Of a stretch of DNA of 64,000 nucleotides, positions 30,121 to 40,739 are shown piece by piece. This stretch comes from Thozetella sp. PMI_491 (Eukaryota; Ascomycota; Sordariomycetes; Chaetosphaeriales; Chaetosphaeriaceae), in assembly GCA_021432635.1 (NCBI GenBank), contig MU270024.1, forward strand, positions 248,001-312,000. Reading direction: 5' to 3'. The notes below the pieces were generated by a model that was not told where the DNA came from, made no database searches, and worked only from the letters and a program-made list of their open reading frames with translations. A program made the position numbers and the translations under genes. Position 1 is the first letter of the stretch, and each line of letters begins with the position of its first letter.

Positions 30121-30701
30121 TTACGCATCAAACCACTCCAGGGGATCCGTCTTAGTGAAGATGGCGCGGTAGGTCTTGTCACCATTGGCGTGCTCTTTCT
30201 CTTCGGTGTGAATACTGTGTAGCTTGGCAGGCTCGCCCTCGCGCCCGTCAGTGAAGGCGCGGAAGTGAATGTAGGCCGGGCCACTGTCTGGCAGGGCGGG
30301 GATGCGCACCTTGCCGAATAGGTGGACGCCGTAGGCCGACTTGCCTACGCGCACCTCCACAAAATCGGCCTCGGTGAAGCCAGCCAGGTTGTAGTCCGAC
30401 AGGTCGTGGACGGCGGCAAAGTATTTCGGCTCGTGCTTGTCGTGATCGTGCCGCAGGTGCACCAGCTCGTGCTTCAGCTCCGGGAGCATCTCCTTGAACA
30501 CTTGGATGGAGTCTTCCTTAGGCGGGTGAGGAGGCCCGAACTCAACGGTGCTCTCAGTGGCCTAGGGAAGTCGATGAGCTAAGACTCGGCATCTACTGCC
30601 TCTTCTCCAGGGCAGCGGGCAGGGGCAGGGGCAAGGTAAAGGGGTGTGGGGTAATGAGGTATGGGGGCGTAAACGATGGAATATTAAGGGGGGCTCACCA
30701 T
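30121..30701 (-). CDS. Uncharacterised conserved-looking protein, 147 aa, start codon alone in exon 1
   Basis: Exon 2 (30561-30121) is an open frame of 146 codons with strong coding character. Reading upstream, a CCCTAG acceptor at 30562 lies 137 nt from a GTGAGC donor placed immediately after an ATG (30701-30699). The coding part of exon 1 is therefore only the start codon, phase 0. The protein begins M-ATESTVEFGPPHPP and continues with His/Asp-rich HLRHDHDKHEPKYF, DYNLAGFTEADF, a beta-rich middle (VEVRVGKSAYGVHLFGKVRIP ... AYIHFRAF) and ends DPLEWFDA. No signal peptide or membrane helix, probably cytosolic. I do not recognise the family. The high-GC coding region against AT-rich flanks supports a real gene. 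Confidence 0.72.
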
Positions 30702-33201
30702 CTTGGCAGCTTTCCGGTGTACCGGCAATTGGATGCTAAAGACTAAAAAGGATAGGACGGATCAGTTGTGTTCGCAGAGAGAGATGTATACTCGTCAACT
30801 AGCCAGCAAGTGGTTAGGGCACTGGCTTGTCTAGTATATACACTGGACCCTTGCCCCATGTGTCACGCCAGTGTCACGCCAGAGAAGGCATGTGTCATTC
30901 ACGATGGAACCGGGTTGTACCAACCTGTAGAAGCTGCCTATGACGCCGGGCTAGAGAGGGCAGTGAGAAGAGGGGCCGTGAGGTAGTGGAAAGCCGAGAG
31001 GTGGGGGTTAGCGGGGTAGCTCCCTTCGTCATGAATGACCGAGCCATCGCAGTAATAAACGAACTATCACAATGTGCCTTCCTCGAGCTATCGCTTCAAT
31101 TTCGTGCCAAGAGAGGAAAAACCGGGAAGTTTTGTGAATCAATCATCACTGAACAAGTCCGCCGGTACCACCACGAGATAATATCCCATGCGTAAATTTT
31201 AAACGGTACCTCAATCGTGCTGGTGAGGGGGAGGAGAGTTTGCCCGTGTGTACAAAGCGATCTGCGTACTCTTAGGCTGCCACCTCTGGGTTACAGTGAC
31301 TTCCGGGATGACGATGAGAATCCGCCATGATTACCACGGACTAGCTTTGGCTCTTGGATGTAATCATGGATTGAAAATTCTCGTTGCATGCTCAATCGTT
31401 CATTTGCAAGGGCCAAGAAACTACTATCAAGGATCATACGATGAGGCTCACGCCACTGATCCCTGATCTCGGCAAAATATTCCCCCAGTGGCGTGATGGG
31501 ACAACGTTTCATAGATTATTTGATGGCGTGAAACTGAGGTATGTCTTAGGGGATATTCCTGATTTCACGGTTGTTTTAGAGGTCAGTCGTCTAGCTGTAT
31601 ATCGGCAATTGTGCAATACTTTAGATGCCGAGAGGCTTCCCTCTCATCTTGGACAACAATTTGGCAGCTAAGTGGTTAATAAACTCCCTATGATGCATTT
31701 GCTCTCTCTTTGAGGACGTTATGGGTATTCGGTTCCCACCCGAGAGTGAGTGGCTTCACCTCACGAGGTTGTAGCATGTTTCTTACATAGTCGGCACTGA
31801 AGCTCGACATGTTTCTCATGATGAAAAAATTTTACTAGTGGGGAGGGCTTTAAAGGAAAATTAAATAAAGTGAACCTAGAAACACGAGCGTTTCTAATTA
31901 GACTAAGTGGTGTGGAAGATATGGCCGACAAACTTTCACAGATACACGACCCCCCGCCCCCGTTCGGTAAGCTTTGGCCCACAACTTTACAAGGCGTCAA
32001 CTAACTCTCCACAAACAGAATACACGTAATTACATATGAAGACCCTACTATTAAAAGAATGGTTCCACCTGGTACGACGGTCAAATGAGGTACTGTAGAT
32101 AACGACCAGTGGAACTTCGATCAAGTCGGGCTTCTGATGAGCAAAATATACATAGGGATGGCCGCTATAACCTCAGATAGCCGTTCTAAAGCTAACATAA
32201 CTCAGATAAGGAATTGCGAGTGGTCTATAGTAATATAAGCTATGAGCACAGCTGGCAAAGCTATCCCCTTATTTGTCATCTCAACTAGCCAATACCACTT
32301 TGTCAATCAGTATAAAAAATATAGCTTACCAGCCAGCTATACCACTAAAATAGCTAGACTACAAATAAAATAGGTTATATATAGATCCAGCACTTTAATC
32401 ACTTTATATATAGATACGTAAACGGTAGATATCAACTCCTTATACTAAATAGCTACCAAAACTGTTTATTGGGCCGGGGCTGATGCATGCTCGTAACAAG
32501 TAGTCCCCTAGAGGTAACTATAGAGAGTACTCTGGAGGACCTTTTAAATCTGGCTTGCCTTCTGGACTGGTATGCTATCACTGATATAGGTAATAGCTAG
32601 AGAAGGTTCTAAACTAGACTAAGAAGCTATAGAAGTAATAAAAAGATTATGATTCTAACAAGCTACTTACCATATTAATCGAGTGCATGGATCTTCTATG
32701 GTAGTGGTTAGTATCAAGGGGGTAAGGGAGAGATACGTCAGCGTGTTGGCATGTAAGGAGAGGCCAATAACATGTAGGCTGACAGATTATATTTAATCGC
32801 TTAGCATTTAAATATTAGAGTCCTAAAATATCTAGTTACAGAATAGAGTGACTTAGTTTCCAAGTGCAGGGGCTGAGGTCCTACTGTTCCATCCAAAACG
32901 ACAGAGATTATATGATGTTCTGTGTTGACTGCCGATTCAATCGTATGCTGAATTGCTAAGCTAGGACCAAATTCGATCGATGTTGGAAACATGTGACTGG
33001 GTGGCCTGATCCAAGCTATTTGGCTAATAGAAGGCGGAGATCGCCTCCAGCCGCGATGCTCGGCAGATCAAAGCCAGCGAGCAGATAAAATTTATCATAT
33101 GATTCTTACTGGGCTATATTAATGCCTTGGGCAGAATCCGTGCTTCTTACTGGGATATTTTTTTAAGTCCACAATCAGTTCAATCGAAAACTGCCTTCAG
33201 T
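30702..33201. other. AT-rich gene-free region
   Basis: Frames at 30768-31195, 31291-31512 (minus) and 31384-31671 (plus) have no domain or splice-supported extension. From 32000 to 32800 the sequence is very AT-rich, rich in TA and stop codons, as in RIP-degraded repeats. Confidence 0.45.
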
Positions 33202-33888
33202 ATGCCGGAAACTCATCCCAAGCCAAGTGACTACCCGATCGACAACGATTGGGCGCTAAAGCCGACAAATGCATATCTCCTACAGTCGTCGACTAATTAC
33301 AATAAGATTGCCCAAGTGGTAGACATTAGCGGGACCGATGTAATCAGTCAATATAACAGCAGCATTTCGAAGGAGATCCTTGCCCGCGCGCAAGTCCTAG
33401 CCAAGGAAGCTCACACCAATGCTACTGTGCCGTTTCTTACTATGCACCGTCGCGCTTGGTTTTCCTCGCACATTCAATTCAATGACGCCGCAGACGCTGC
33501 GATAGCAGAGCTTAATGTCCCAATTTTCAAGCACGGCACATGGAGGTTTGGCTTTCCTCCCCTCTCGGAGCACTCAAAGCATGAGATCGAGATGAAGTCT
33601 GCTGGCCACAACGACGAGATATTCATCAAAGATGACATCATCTTTTTCTGGGAACTAAAAGGGCACATGGCGGGAAAGTTATACCAAGTTTCCAACGGCA
33701 AACGCATCCAAGTTGGGGAATTTGCAGCTGCGCCTACTTACAATGAAGAATGCGTCCTAATGCTGGATACACGGCATATTGATGAGGTTGTCGCCATACT
33801 ATCTTGTGTTGCACTGCTAAGTCGTATCGATTCACTTGAATGGACATGGGGTGAAGTCCGAACTTTGCCTTGGGCTGTGCCCTTCTAA
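33202..33888 (+). CDS. Uncharacterised protein, possibly tubby-C/LURP-one-like, 228 aa
   Basis: Single exon; the frame opens at 33127, but I prefer the ATG at 33202 (MPETHPKPSDYPIDNDWALKP). The middle part alternates short hydrophobic strands (GTWRFGFPP, IFIKDDIIFFWELKGHMAG, LYQVSNGKRIQVGEFAAA). The C-terminus has a long hydrophobic helix (DTRHIDEVVAILSCVALLSRID). A 12-strand barrel around a central hydrophobic helix is the layout of tubby-like C-terminal/LURP-one domains, and fungal members of this kind are common. The match is by layout, not by a diagnostic motif. No signal peptide. Function unknown. Confidence 0.6.
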   Translation: MPETHPKPSDYPIDNDWALKPTNAYLLQSSTNYNKIAQVVDISGTDVISQYNSSISKEILARAQVLAKEAHTNATVPFLTMHRRAWFSSHIQFNDAADAAIAELNVPIFKHGTWRFGFPPLSEHSKHEIEMKSAGHNDEIFIKDDIIFFWELKGHMAGKLYQVSNGKRIQVGEFAAAPTYNEECVLMLDTRHIDEVVAILSCVALLSRIDSLEWTWGEVRTLPWAVPF

Positions 33889-35208
33889 TGCTGGGCGACT
33901 ATCTCCTGGATGAATTTGAGTTTTGTTGAACAGATTAATTATTTAGCATATAATTGTTAGTATAGTTAGTCGCTTAATGTCAATACTTGCCTGTGATCAT
34001 ACCTATTTCGCGCAAACTTCACGACTAAGCTGCTCTCGTATTGGAAAGCAAAACATAAATCCAAATCTAACATGCCCACTCTCTCCCAGAATAACGAGAA
34101 TCTTGCGGTAGTGACAGCTAATCTCCATAGGTTAGTATGGTCACTCGCAGCTCGTAGGGTCTCCCTCTTTCCTGCTGGCCACCTCCCTAATTTGCAGAGC
34201 CTACAAAAGCTTACGATCCACGACTTTCGGTCATTTTCATCCTCAGAAAGGAACATGGCCTGTCCTCAAGTGCGCCACCCATTAAGGCTACAGGAGCACT
34301 CTATATTCATGGGTCACAATAAAGTTCATCCACACCATAACGTGGTCCCAAGAGCTTTACCCACACTACGTTGCTGTGCAGCTGAGAAGTTTTATTGCCG
34401 CTAGGATGATCCAATTTGCTTCAAGCATCCGAAGACAATTATCTTCTATACTATTGACGTATTAGAGGTAGTTAACGTCTTCTACAGGTGGATGGATCGC
34501 ACAAGTGGGTGAATCGCTAGTAATAACCCTTAAAGTATGATATTTCCACCCATGGAGTACCTTATAAATTGAAACCTCTAGCTTTTATTTCCCTATTTAC
34601 GTCACAACAGAACGTATACCCAGTGGCTCTCATGAAGTAAACGTTTGAAGACTCGCTTGCTTCCCATCTATACTAGGGAAACTCGCACTCGTTATATACA
34701 CGTTTCCCGCGCTTGCTTGACCGCTGCTCTAGTAAACAGAGGTGTTCTTGTGACCACCAAAGACTACTCGTTTAGCTGCCTCCCCTGTTCGCGGATCGGC
34801 TGCTTGCGAGCCAGTTTACGAGCTTCCCCTGGTTCCAGCTGGTAAGGCTGTCGCTCAGCTGCGAGCTGTACCCCTGCTTCCTTTGTGACAATATATTACT
34901 TGCTTGCATAGGGAGCTGGAAAAAAAGGTTATGTTTCACTAATGACTGCATTAGCTAAGGGACCGACCAGAGCTACTAGACTTTCATCTAGCTCAATAAA
35001 TAGCTGGGGTCACGTCCGTGTAAAGCTTTAGCGATTTTTAAATTTAACACCTCGAGTAAGAAAGTGATTAACTGAATATTAAACATGGATAATATAAGCA
35101 ACAAGCGAGCAAAACACCCTCAACTACTCCTATACTAAAAAAACAGCTGTATTGCAAAATAATCGCGAAATGAGTCGTGGTGGCTTACGATCATACGATC
35201 GTGGTGTA

Positions 35209-35233
35209 ATGATCATGCAATGATCATGCAATG
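35209..35233. repeat. Short tandem repeat, 11-bp unit
   Basis: TGATCATGCAA occurs twice in a row and is followed by TGG. GATCAT motifs also occur just upstream. Located in gene-poor DNA. Confidence 0.7.
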
Positions 35234-35286
35234 GTACTGTAGACGTAATGCATAAATTAAGGCTCTGGCAGCTGCTCTGTGAGGCT

Positions 35287-35309
35287 AATGTGGCGCTCCG
35301 CGCCACATT
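35287..35309. repeat. Perfect 9-bp hairpin with 5-base loop
   Basis: AATGTGGCG-CTCCG-CGCCACATT. The perfect stem and small loop would fold readily as DNA cruciform or RNA. No ORF overlaps convincingly. Confidence 0.75.
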
Positions 35310-36249
35310 CCTAAGCCGGAGGCTGCCGAACTCGCACGTTCCCAGAGACGTTCACGTGCTAGGAATGGCATAAAAGGTTTGTCTTTTCTGTTGGAGTACA
35401 AGCTAAGAGAGCAGGAAATTGCCTTCAAAGGTATAGACGGGGCGAACGACGACAAAGCCCGAGCTGAGGTTCTGGAGAGCACTGGCCAGAAATCTCGATG
35501 AAGTGAAATTCAAGTCCAACTGTGCCATCGTGTGGGCAACGCCACTTCAACAAGTGGTTGGCATCAAATCGGTACACAACAACTTGCCACTACGACGAGC
35601 ACAATATCACACCACAATCCCCGGTAATTACACAGTATGAAGGCGGTAGAACCTCGCCGAGACCAGGTTGAAGCAACCACAATGTAGGAATGTTCCTTTT
35701 TCAGCCTAACTTTGCGTGGCAAATCAGAATCTAGACCTCAGCGCCGATAAATCTGGAGCTCTAGGTTTATATGCGTATCAATATCTTAATCAAAGGTGAG
35801 ATCACTGAAGGCCAGAATCTATTCATTGAAGGGGAAATAGGAGCACGTACAAATGATATCGGCTAAAGTAAATTACGAGGGCAAGGTAAGACATCTTTCA
35901 TAACTAAAAGTATGTCGCTGGCGCCCTTCGATTCAGGCCACTGCTTAGCCACGACGCCTCGATGTTCAACAAACCATGCCGGAGTTGCACTTAACCCCAA
36001 TAGATCTCGGCAGATCAACGCCATATCATATGGCTACGATACTCTCGTCAGATTGTGAAAAATGCCTCCGTCGGCTAGGCGCGCGGCACTTCGTTCCTAA
36101 GCCAATTTCCTGTGCCATTGTACTCAAACACCTTTGTTATTTTCTAACACCTATTGAAATACGTCACGGCTATCGGGAACTGGATTGTGGAGTCTGCTTC
36201 AATCACAGATGTATACCCCGAAGCGCCGACGAATTGCAGCTGATCGCAA

Positions 36250-37257
36250 TCAGCACGTAAATGCCCCTTCATATATACAATACAAGGAATGCAACCAATG
36301 GTCCAAGACCCGGACAGTGTTGCGAATATTTTTCTTTTCATCATATTCAATGTCGGACCTGAGAATTTGCTGCCTGCATTCCTCAAGCATCGCCTCGTAA
36401 GCCTCAATCAACAAAAGAACCTGGAGTTTGGATGCCTTTCTATTCCTTTCTTCCGGATGCCGCTTGAAGAAGGCTCTAGCAAGCTCGTCTGTCAAGAGTT
36501 GCAGACAGATTTGGAGGCCGACGTAGCTGGACCTCAATTCTTCCCAAGACTTTGGCTGTGGGTAAGCCAGCGTTCGTCCGCCGGCCGGGCTTATGTGCTG
36601 CAGGTATTCGTTATGAGGTTGCTGGGGACTGAAATCCATCTCCACTGCTGTGATCGAGGATGCAGTAGCTGTAGACGATACAAAACTGTCCCGGTCACTA
36701 ACTTGGAAGTCTCTCTGAGAAACGCGGGGCTGGGCCTCCGGCAGACTTCCGGCTCTGCTTCGCCGGCCTTGATATCGGCCGCCATGTGATGTCCGTGGGG
36801 GATATGCCGATCTGGTGTGTTGATACTCGAGCGAATCAACATTTGAGAGCAGGGACTGGTAAGATTGAGCTAAGCGAGATGCTCTGTCATAAGGAGGCTT
36901 TTTTGTGGTCGCTTTGACTGCTTGAAGTCGGTGCGAACTAGTACAATCGTCATTTCGACGGGATAGTTCGTCGTTGGGTCGCTTCCTTAAAGTGCGTCTC
37001 TCGAAGTCCCTCGAAGACAAGCGAGGAGGAGGATGTGGGATGCAATTGGGGTGGAGTGAAGTGCTACCAGTGAAAGCTCCACGTAGTGTCGATTGCGCCA
37101 GCGCGGGGGAGTCAACTTCCCGCGGTCGAGGTGGCCGTGTTGGCGGGGGTTTGTGAAGTACACATGGCCTGTCAACCCCCAAGCCGCTTAAATCATATGA
37201 AACTAAATTTTTTTCCAGATACTGGAAGCGTGCTCTTTTGGTTAATTTTTTTGTCAT
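36250..37257 (-). CDS. Uncharacterised protein, 335 aa, disordered N-terminus and helical C-terminus
   Basis: Single-exon open frame with ATG at 37257 and stop at 36250. Residues 1-220 are basic and rich in Pro, Ser, Arg (KPPPTRPPRPREVDSP, HPPPRLSSRDFERRTLRKRP), so probably disordered. Residues 240-335 form predicted helices: SWEELRSSYVGLQICLQLLTDELARAFF, KLQVLLLIEAYEAMLEECRQQ, RVLDHWLHSLYCIYE. This pattern of a disordered basic region plus a C-terminal helical bundle is found in many lineage-specific fungal proteins, possibly nuclear. No named domain is recognised. The frame is long relative to its composition, and the antisense frames are shorter. Confidence 0.68.
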   Translation of the reverse strand: MTKKLTKRARFQYLEKNLVSYDLSGLGVDRPCVLHKPPPTRPPRPREVDSPALAQSTLRGAFTGSTSLHPNCIPHPPPRLSSRDFERRTLRKRPNDELSRRNDDCTSSHRLQAVKATTKKPPYDRASRLAQSYQSLLSNVDSLEYQHTRSAYPPRTSHGGRYQGRRSRAGSLPEAQPRVSQRDFQVSDRDSFVSSTATASSITAVEMDFSPQQPHNEYLQHISPAGGRTLAYPQPKSWEELRSSYVGLQICLQLLTDELARAFFKRHPEERNRKASKLQVLLLIEAYEAMLEECRQQILRSDIEYDEKKNIRNTVRVLDHWLHSLYCIYEGAFTC

Positions 37258-37959
37258 TTTGGCAATCGAAGCGGCCAGCGCCGTTAGTTAGAAATGGTAT
37301 AAGGGCAATTGATGAGGAGCGTAGGCGCTCGTCGAAATGAAATGTACATAGTCTATGTATAGCAGGCCGCCATGAGCCTTTGTCCCCGTGTCACGTTCCT
37401 CGAAGGGCGGTGCAATCATATGACTATCTTGCCAGAGAGAGGATGATCGGTCAGCCAACTTGTACATAAACACGTGCATCATTGCCGCGCCCTTTATATC
37501 TGTCGCTATATATGATTGGCTAATCGGCTAGCGACTCACCATAGGCTTCCTTCTGCTTCGAGGCTCGGTTTGCTAGCTCGCTTCTGCTCCCACCATTTTA
37601 GAGCGCGTGTTTACCGAGAATCATACAACCTTGTGGCAAAGCAGGTGCTTCATCGCCCGCCTTCCCACCATCCACTCTTTCCTGGAAAGAGAAAAGAAAT
37701 ATCAGTTGCAGCTATTTCACCAGGCGATAGCTAGTAAATTGGCCATTGGTTAGCTATCGGTTGCCACCGGTCTGGTTACGTAAGATAGTCAGGTAATCGT
37801 CATGCTACTGCCATACTCTACTAGCCGCGGCTAGGGCTCAACTGTCATTCTCTAAGTCAAAACTACAATCCGAGCAGTTATAATATGAATTTGGACATAC
37901 GAGGGTCATTGCGCTGGCTCTCACCGTAACGGGAGAACTTGAAAGCATATCGTTGGATC
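37258..37959. other. Intergenic, no feature seen
   Basis: Promoter side of the leftward 335-aa gene. Small frames (37288-37482 minus, 37516-37734 plus) have no support. Confidence 0.4.
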
Positions 37960-38694
37960 TTGTACCAGCATTAGCAAATCTGATTCTCTTCTAGTTTCTG
38001 CGACTATCTCTGTTGTTAATGCTTTGGGATACATCACCCTCTGAAGCCCCATAGCCCCCACTGCTTGCGGATCAACCACTACAACGCCTATTCCAACGAC
38101 TACGCCGACACCAACCCCGACGCCTACCCCAGCACCTCCCTCCACTCGCAGTAAATGTGGTGGCGTCTGTGGAGATGGGCGAGACTTGCTTTTTTCATCT
38201 CCATTTAGACTTCAGTAGTCGTCGCTAACCATTGGAACCACGCCCATTAGCATAGTACAGGAGCCGTTTGAGTGCGACGTGGGCCTAAGCTTAATGGTGC
38301 CCCAGGGAGCGGGTGCAGCAAGGATTACAAGAAAATTGTAGCAACGGGGTTGTCGAGCCAGGAGAAGAGCGCGACTTGGGGTCCTTGAATAGCGTCTTTA
38401 ACCCCAGCTGCTCCTCAAACTGCACGAAACTCCCCGTCTATAGTAATGGCATAGTTAAATCAGGCAAAGAGTGTAACACAGGCCATCTTAGGTGAGCCTA
38501 TAGTAGTAGCTGCGCTATAAACTATGCCCTATGTAGCTACTATAGCAATATTATTATCAATAAAAGATTCTGTGTTTCTGTCATGGTTGGAAGAGACGCT
38601 TGCCTACGCTAAGCGAGTCGATCCTCCAGCCGAAGCCTATCAGTTGCTTCAGCACCTAGATAACTACATGCCCGACTTGATATCGAACAGCTAA
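37960..38694 (+). pseudogene. Decayed secreted cysteine-repeat protein gene with Thr-Pro linker
   Basis: The plus strand shows a broken gene. One frame reads VSATISVVNALGYITL, a signal- or helix-like stretch, and hits TGA at 38042. It continues with APTACGSTTTTP and a TPTPTPTPAPP linker (about 38080-38135), then KCGGVCGDG. After frame changes, 38313-38495 reads CSNGVVEPGEERDLG ... NPSCSSNCTKLPV and NGIVKSGKECNTG. These are two copies of the CGNGxVExGEECDxG...CSxxC cysteine repeat (DUF4215-like), with some cysteines already replaced. A further fragment at 38584-38694 (LEETLAYAKRVDPPAEAYQLL) ends in TAA. The intact ancestor was probably a modular extracellular protein. Confidence 0.55.
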
Positions 38695-40739
38695 GGAAAT
38701 CCAATGCTGTGGAGCTCTGAACATAAACCATTATGCCTCTTCATTCTTGAGGCAGTCATAAACGTCGGCTAGCAGATTATCTCGACTACTACACCCTCGG
38801 CCCCCAGAACAGAGTTTTTTTTTTGGTTTTTTTTCTTCGAGCGATTGAGACCACGGCTCTGGTTTACCTTACATGTCGTTCATCCAACTTTGACTAATAC
38901 CGGGAAGATAAAGGTTACGTTTTTTTTGGGAAGGAGGGGGGAATTGAATTTTAAGCGCAAAGAATAGTAAAGAGATTGGTCGGTATTATAAAACGGCATG
39001 ATCTTGCAAAGGGGAATATATGATGCTGCTTACACGGCTTGTCTTAGGGCCTGAATAGGCCCTTATCCATCAGATTCAACTTGGCGCCGGTAGAGATGAA
39101 CCTAGGGGAGCTGTGCAGCATCCAGCCCAAGTACCAATGCTCCTCCTTTCCCTCCATTATTTCACCATTGAATTATCAACATCTGAGGGTTCTGTCCCGG
39201 TAACTGCAGCCATTCTCTTTTTCCTGTTATACATTACTGTAGCCTCAGGCATATATTACTAAGTGCTTACCTCACCTAGCCACAACAGATATCCCAGCAT
39301 ACCAGGCAATGAGATCAATATCTAGTTTTCACTCCTAATCTTACATATATACCGCAGCCCGGACTCAAACAGGTCAACATCTGCTCTTTCTTACGTAACA
39401 CATACCCTCGATAGTAAATCTATAATCTAAGATGTTTATAAAGCCAATCACTGTATCATATGGTAATAATAATCTGCCGTATAAGAGCGAGCAGTATGGT
39501 AGATCGTGGCATTTTTACATGGCCTAGAAGAGCGTACGAAAGAGAGCGAGTTACTTGCGGCTTGTATGTGAACACCATGACTTACACTATGGCGTATATC
39601 GCCCAGAACCACGCTTGTCCGCTACCCTTGGCCAGCTGCTCTGAGAAAGGCAGGTCTGTTATACAGCATAAGCCAATAAGAATAACTTCTTGTCTATAAT
39701 TGCAGGCTAACATTAAATCATAGCGTTAGCGACAGCTATGCTAAGGCTCATAACACTTGAGTTACAGTTATTCTATTATAAACTTCCGGAAGTTAACATC
39801 GCCACTATTACTAATATTACCCTTTAGAGATAGCTGCTAAGTCAATGATAGATAGAGCGTTACACGTAAATGCGTTGGTATATTGTTGCTCTTGAGCTAA
39901 CAAGAGACACGGCGCGATATACAAACTGATTAATCTGATTCATTAATACATAATCCATAGTAATATAATATATCTACCGACTGTAAGGTTGAGCTGCTAC
40001 ACCAATACTTAGGTGTAGCGAGTATAAAAGAGGATAAAGTTACGGAAAATAAGGCTGCCAATGTTATAGTTCTATTACAGTTTATTTAATAGTTGTATGT
40101 GGCTGCAACATCATCCACTCCTCTAGCCGCCACACTATATCTTTTGAGCCAGTTCTCTTTAAATTGAGCATTTATATGGAATACTATATTCTATACGAGT
40201 GACGTAGTGATTATCATTCTTGCACCGGATTAGGTCGACTTACTTCACAAAGGGCTTTCAGGATCCCACCTCCCAGGCTTCAGCCGCATTTCCCGCGCCT
40301 CCATAGGCAGCTTCATTATATTTTCTTTGCTTAGGAATGATAGCCACTCGGGCTGACTTGATTTTCCTGGTGTCATTTTCTCAGCATCTATTGGACTTGC
40401 CAGCGTGGCGCGAGACTATCACTGCGCCACCCACCACCCAGAACGCCGAGCCTTTTTCCATTAGTCCAGCTGAGTTATTTGAAGCCGATCATTAAGCGAT
40501 ATTAAAAGAAGGCGTATGTTCTAGAACGGTGAAGTTTCAGTAATTTGCGGCATTTTCTTTCCTTCTTCTGTGGATATTCTTCTCCGGGGCAGGATGCAAG
40601 TGCATCTCAACTCCTTGTCTATCCATGCAATACAACTCGGGTGAAAATAAACCTCAAACTATAAATGCACTCCTGTTCTTCTCTCGAATACTCTTCAAAT
40701 CCCATCTTGAATGTCCCACCATAATAATAGATCAATAAC
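38695..40739. other. AT-rich gene-free region
   Basis: Two kilobases with stops in all frames, T8-9 tracts near 38816-38832 and much TA-rich sequence at 39250-40200, as in degraded repeats. The last 150 bases are the promoter of the 642-aa membrane protein. Confidence 0.45.

Larger units (their letters stand above)
33889..36249. other. Gene-poor region with decayed frames
   Basis: Contains weak frames (34072-34404 plus, 34645-34845 plus, 35285-35482 minus). On the plus strand around 35360-35500 a protein-like stretch (EYKLREQEIAFKGIDGANDDKARAE) is bounded by stops and looks like a relic. A hairpin and a short tandem repeat are listed separately. Confidence 0.4.

Noticed and set aside
36289-36789. 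166-codon plus frame opposite the 335-aa gene
   Set aside because: Shorter than the minus frame and no domain; but since the 335-aa protein has no named family either, this choice rests on length and composition.
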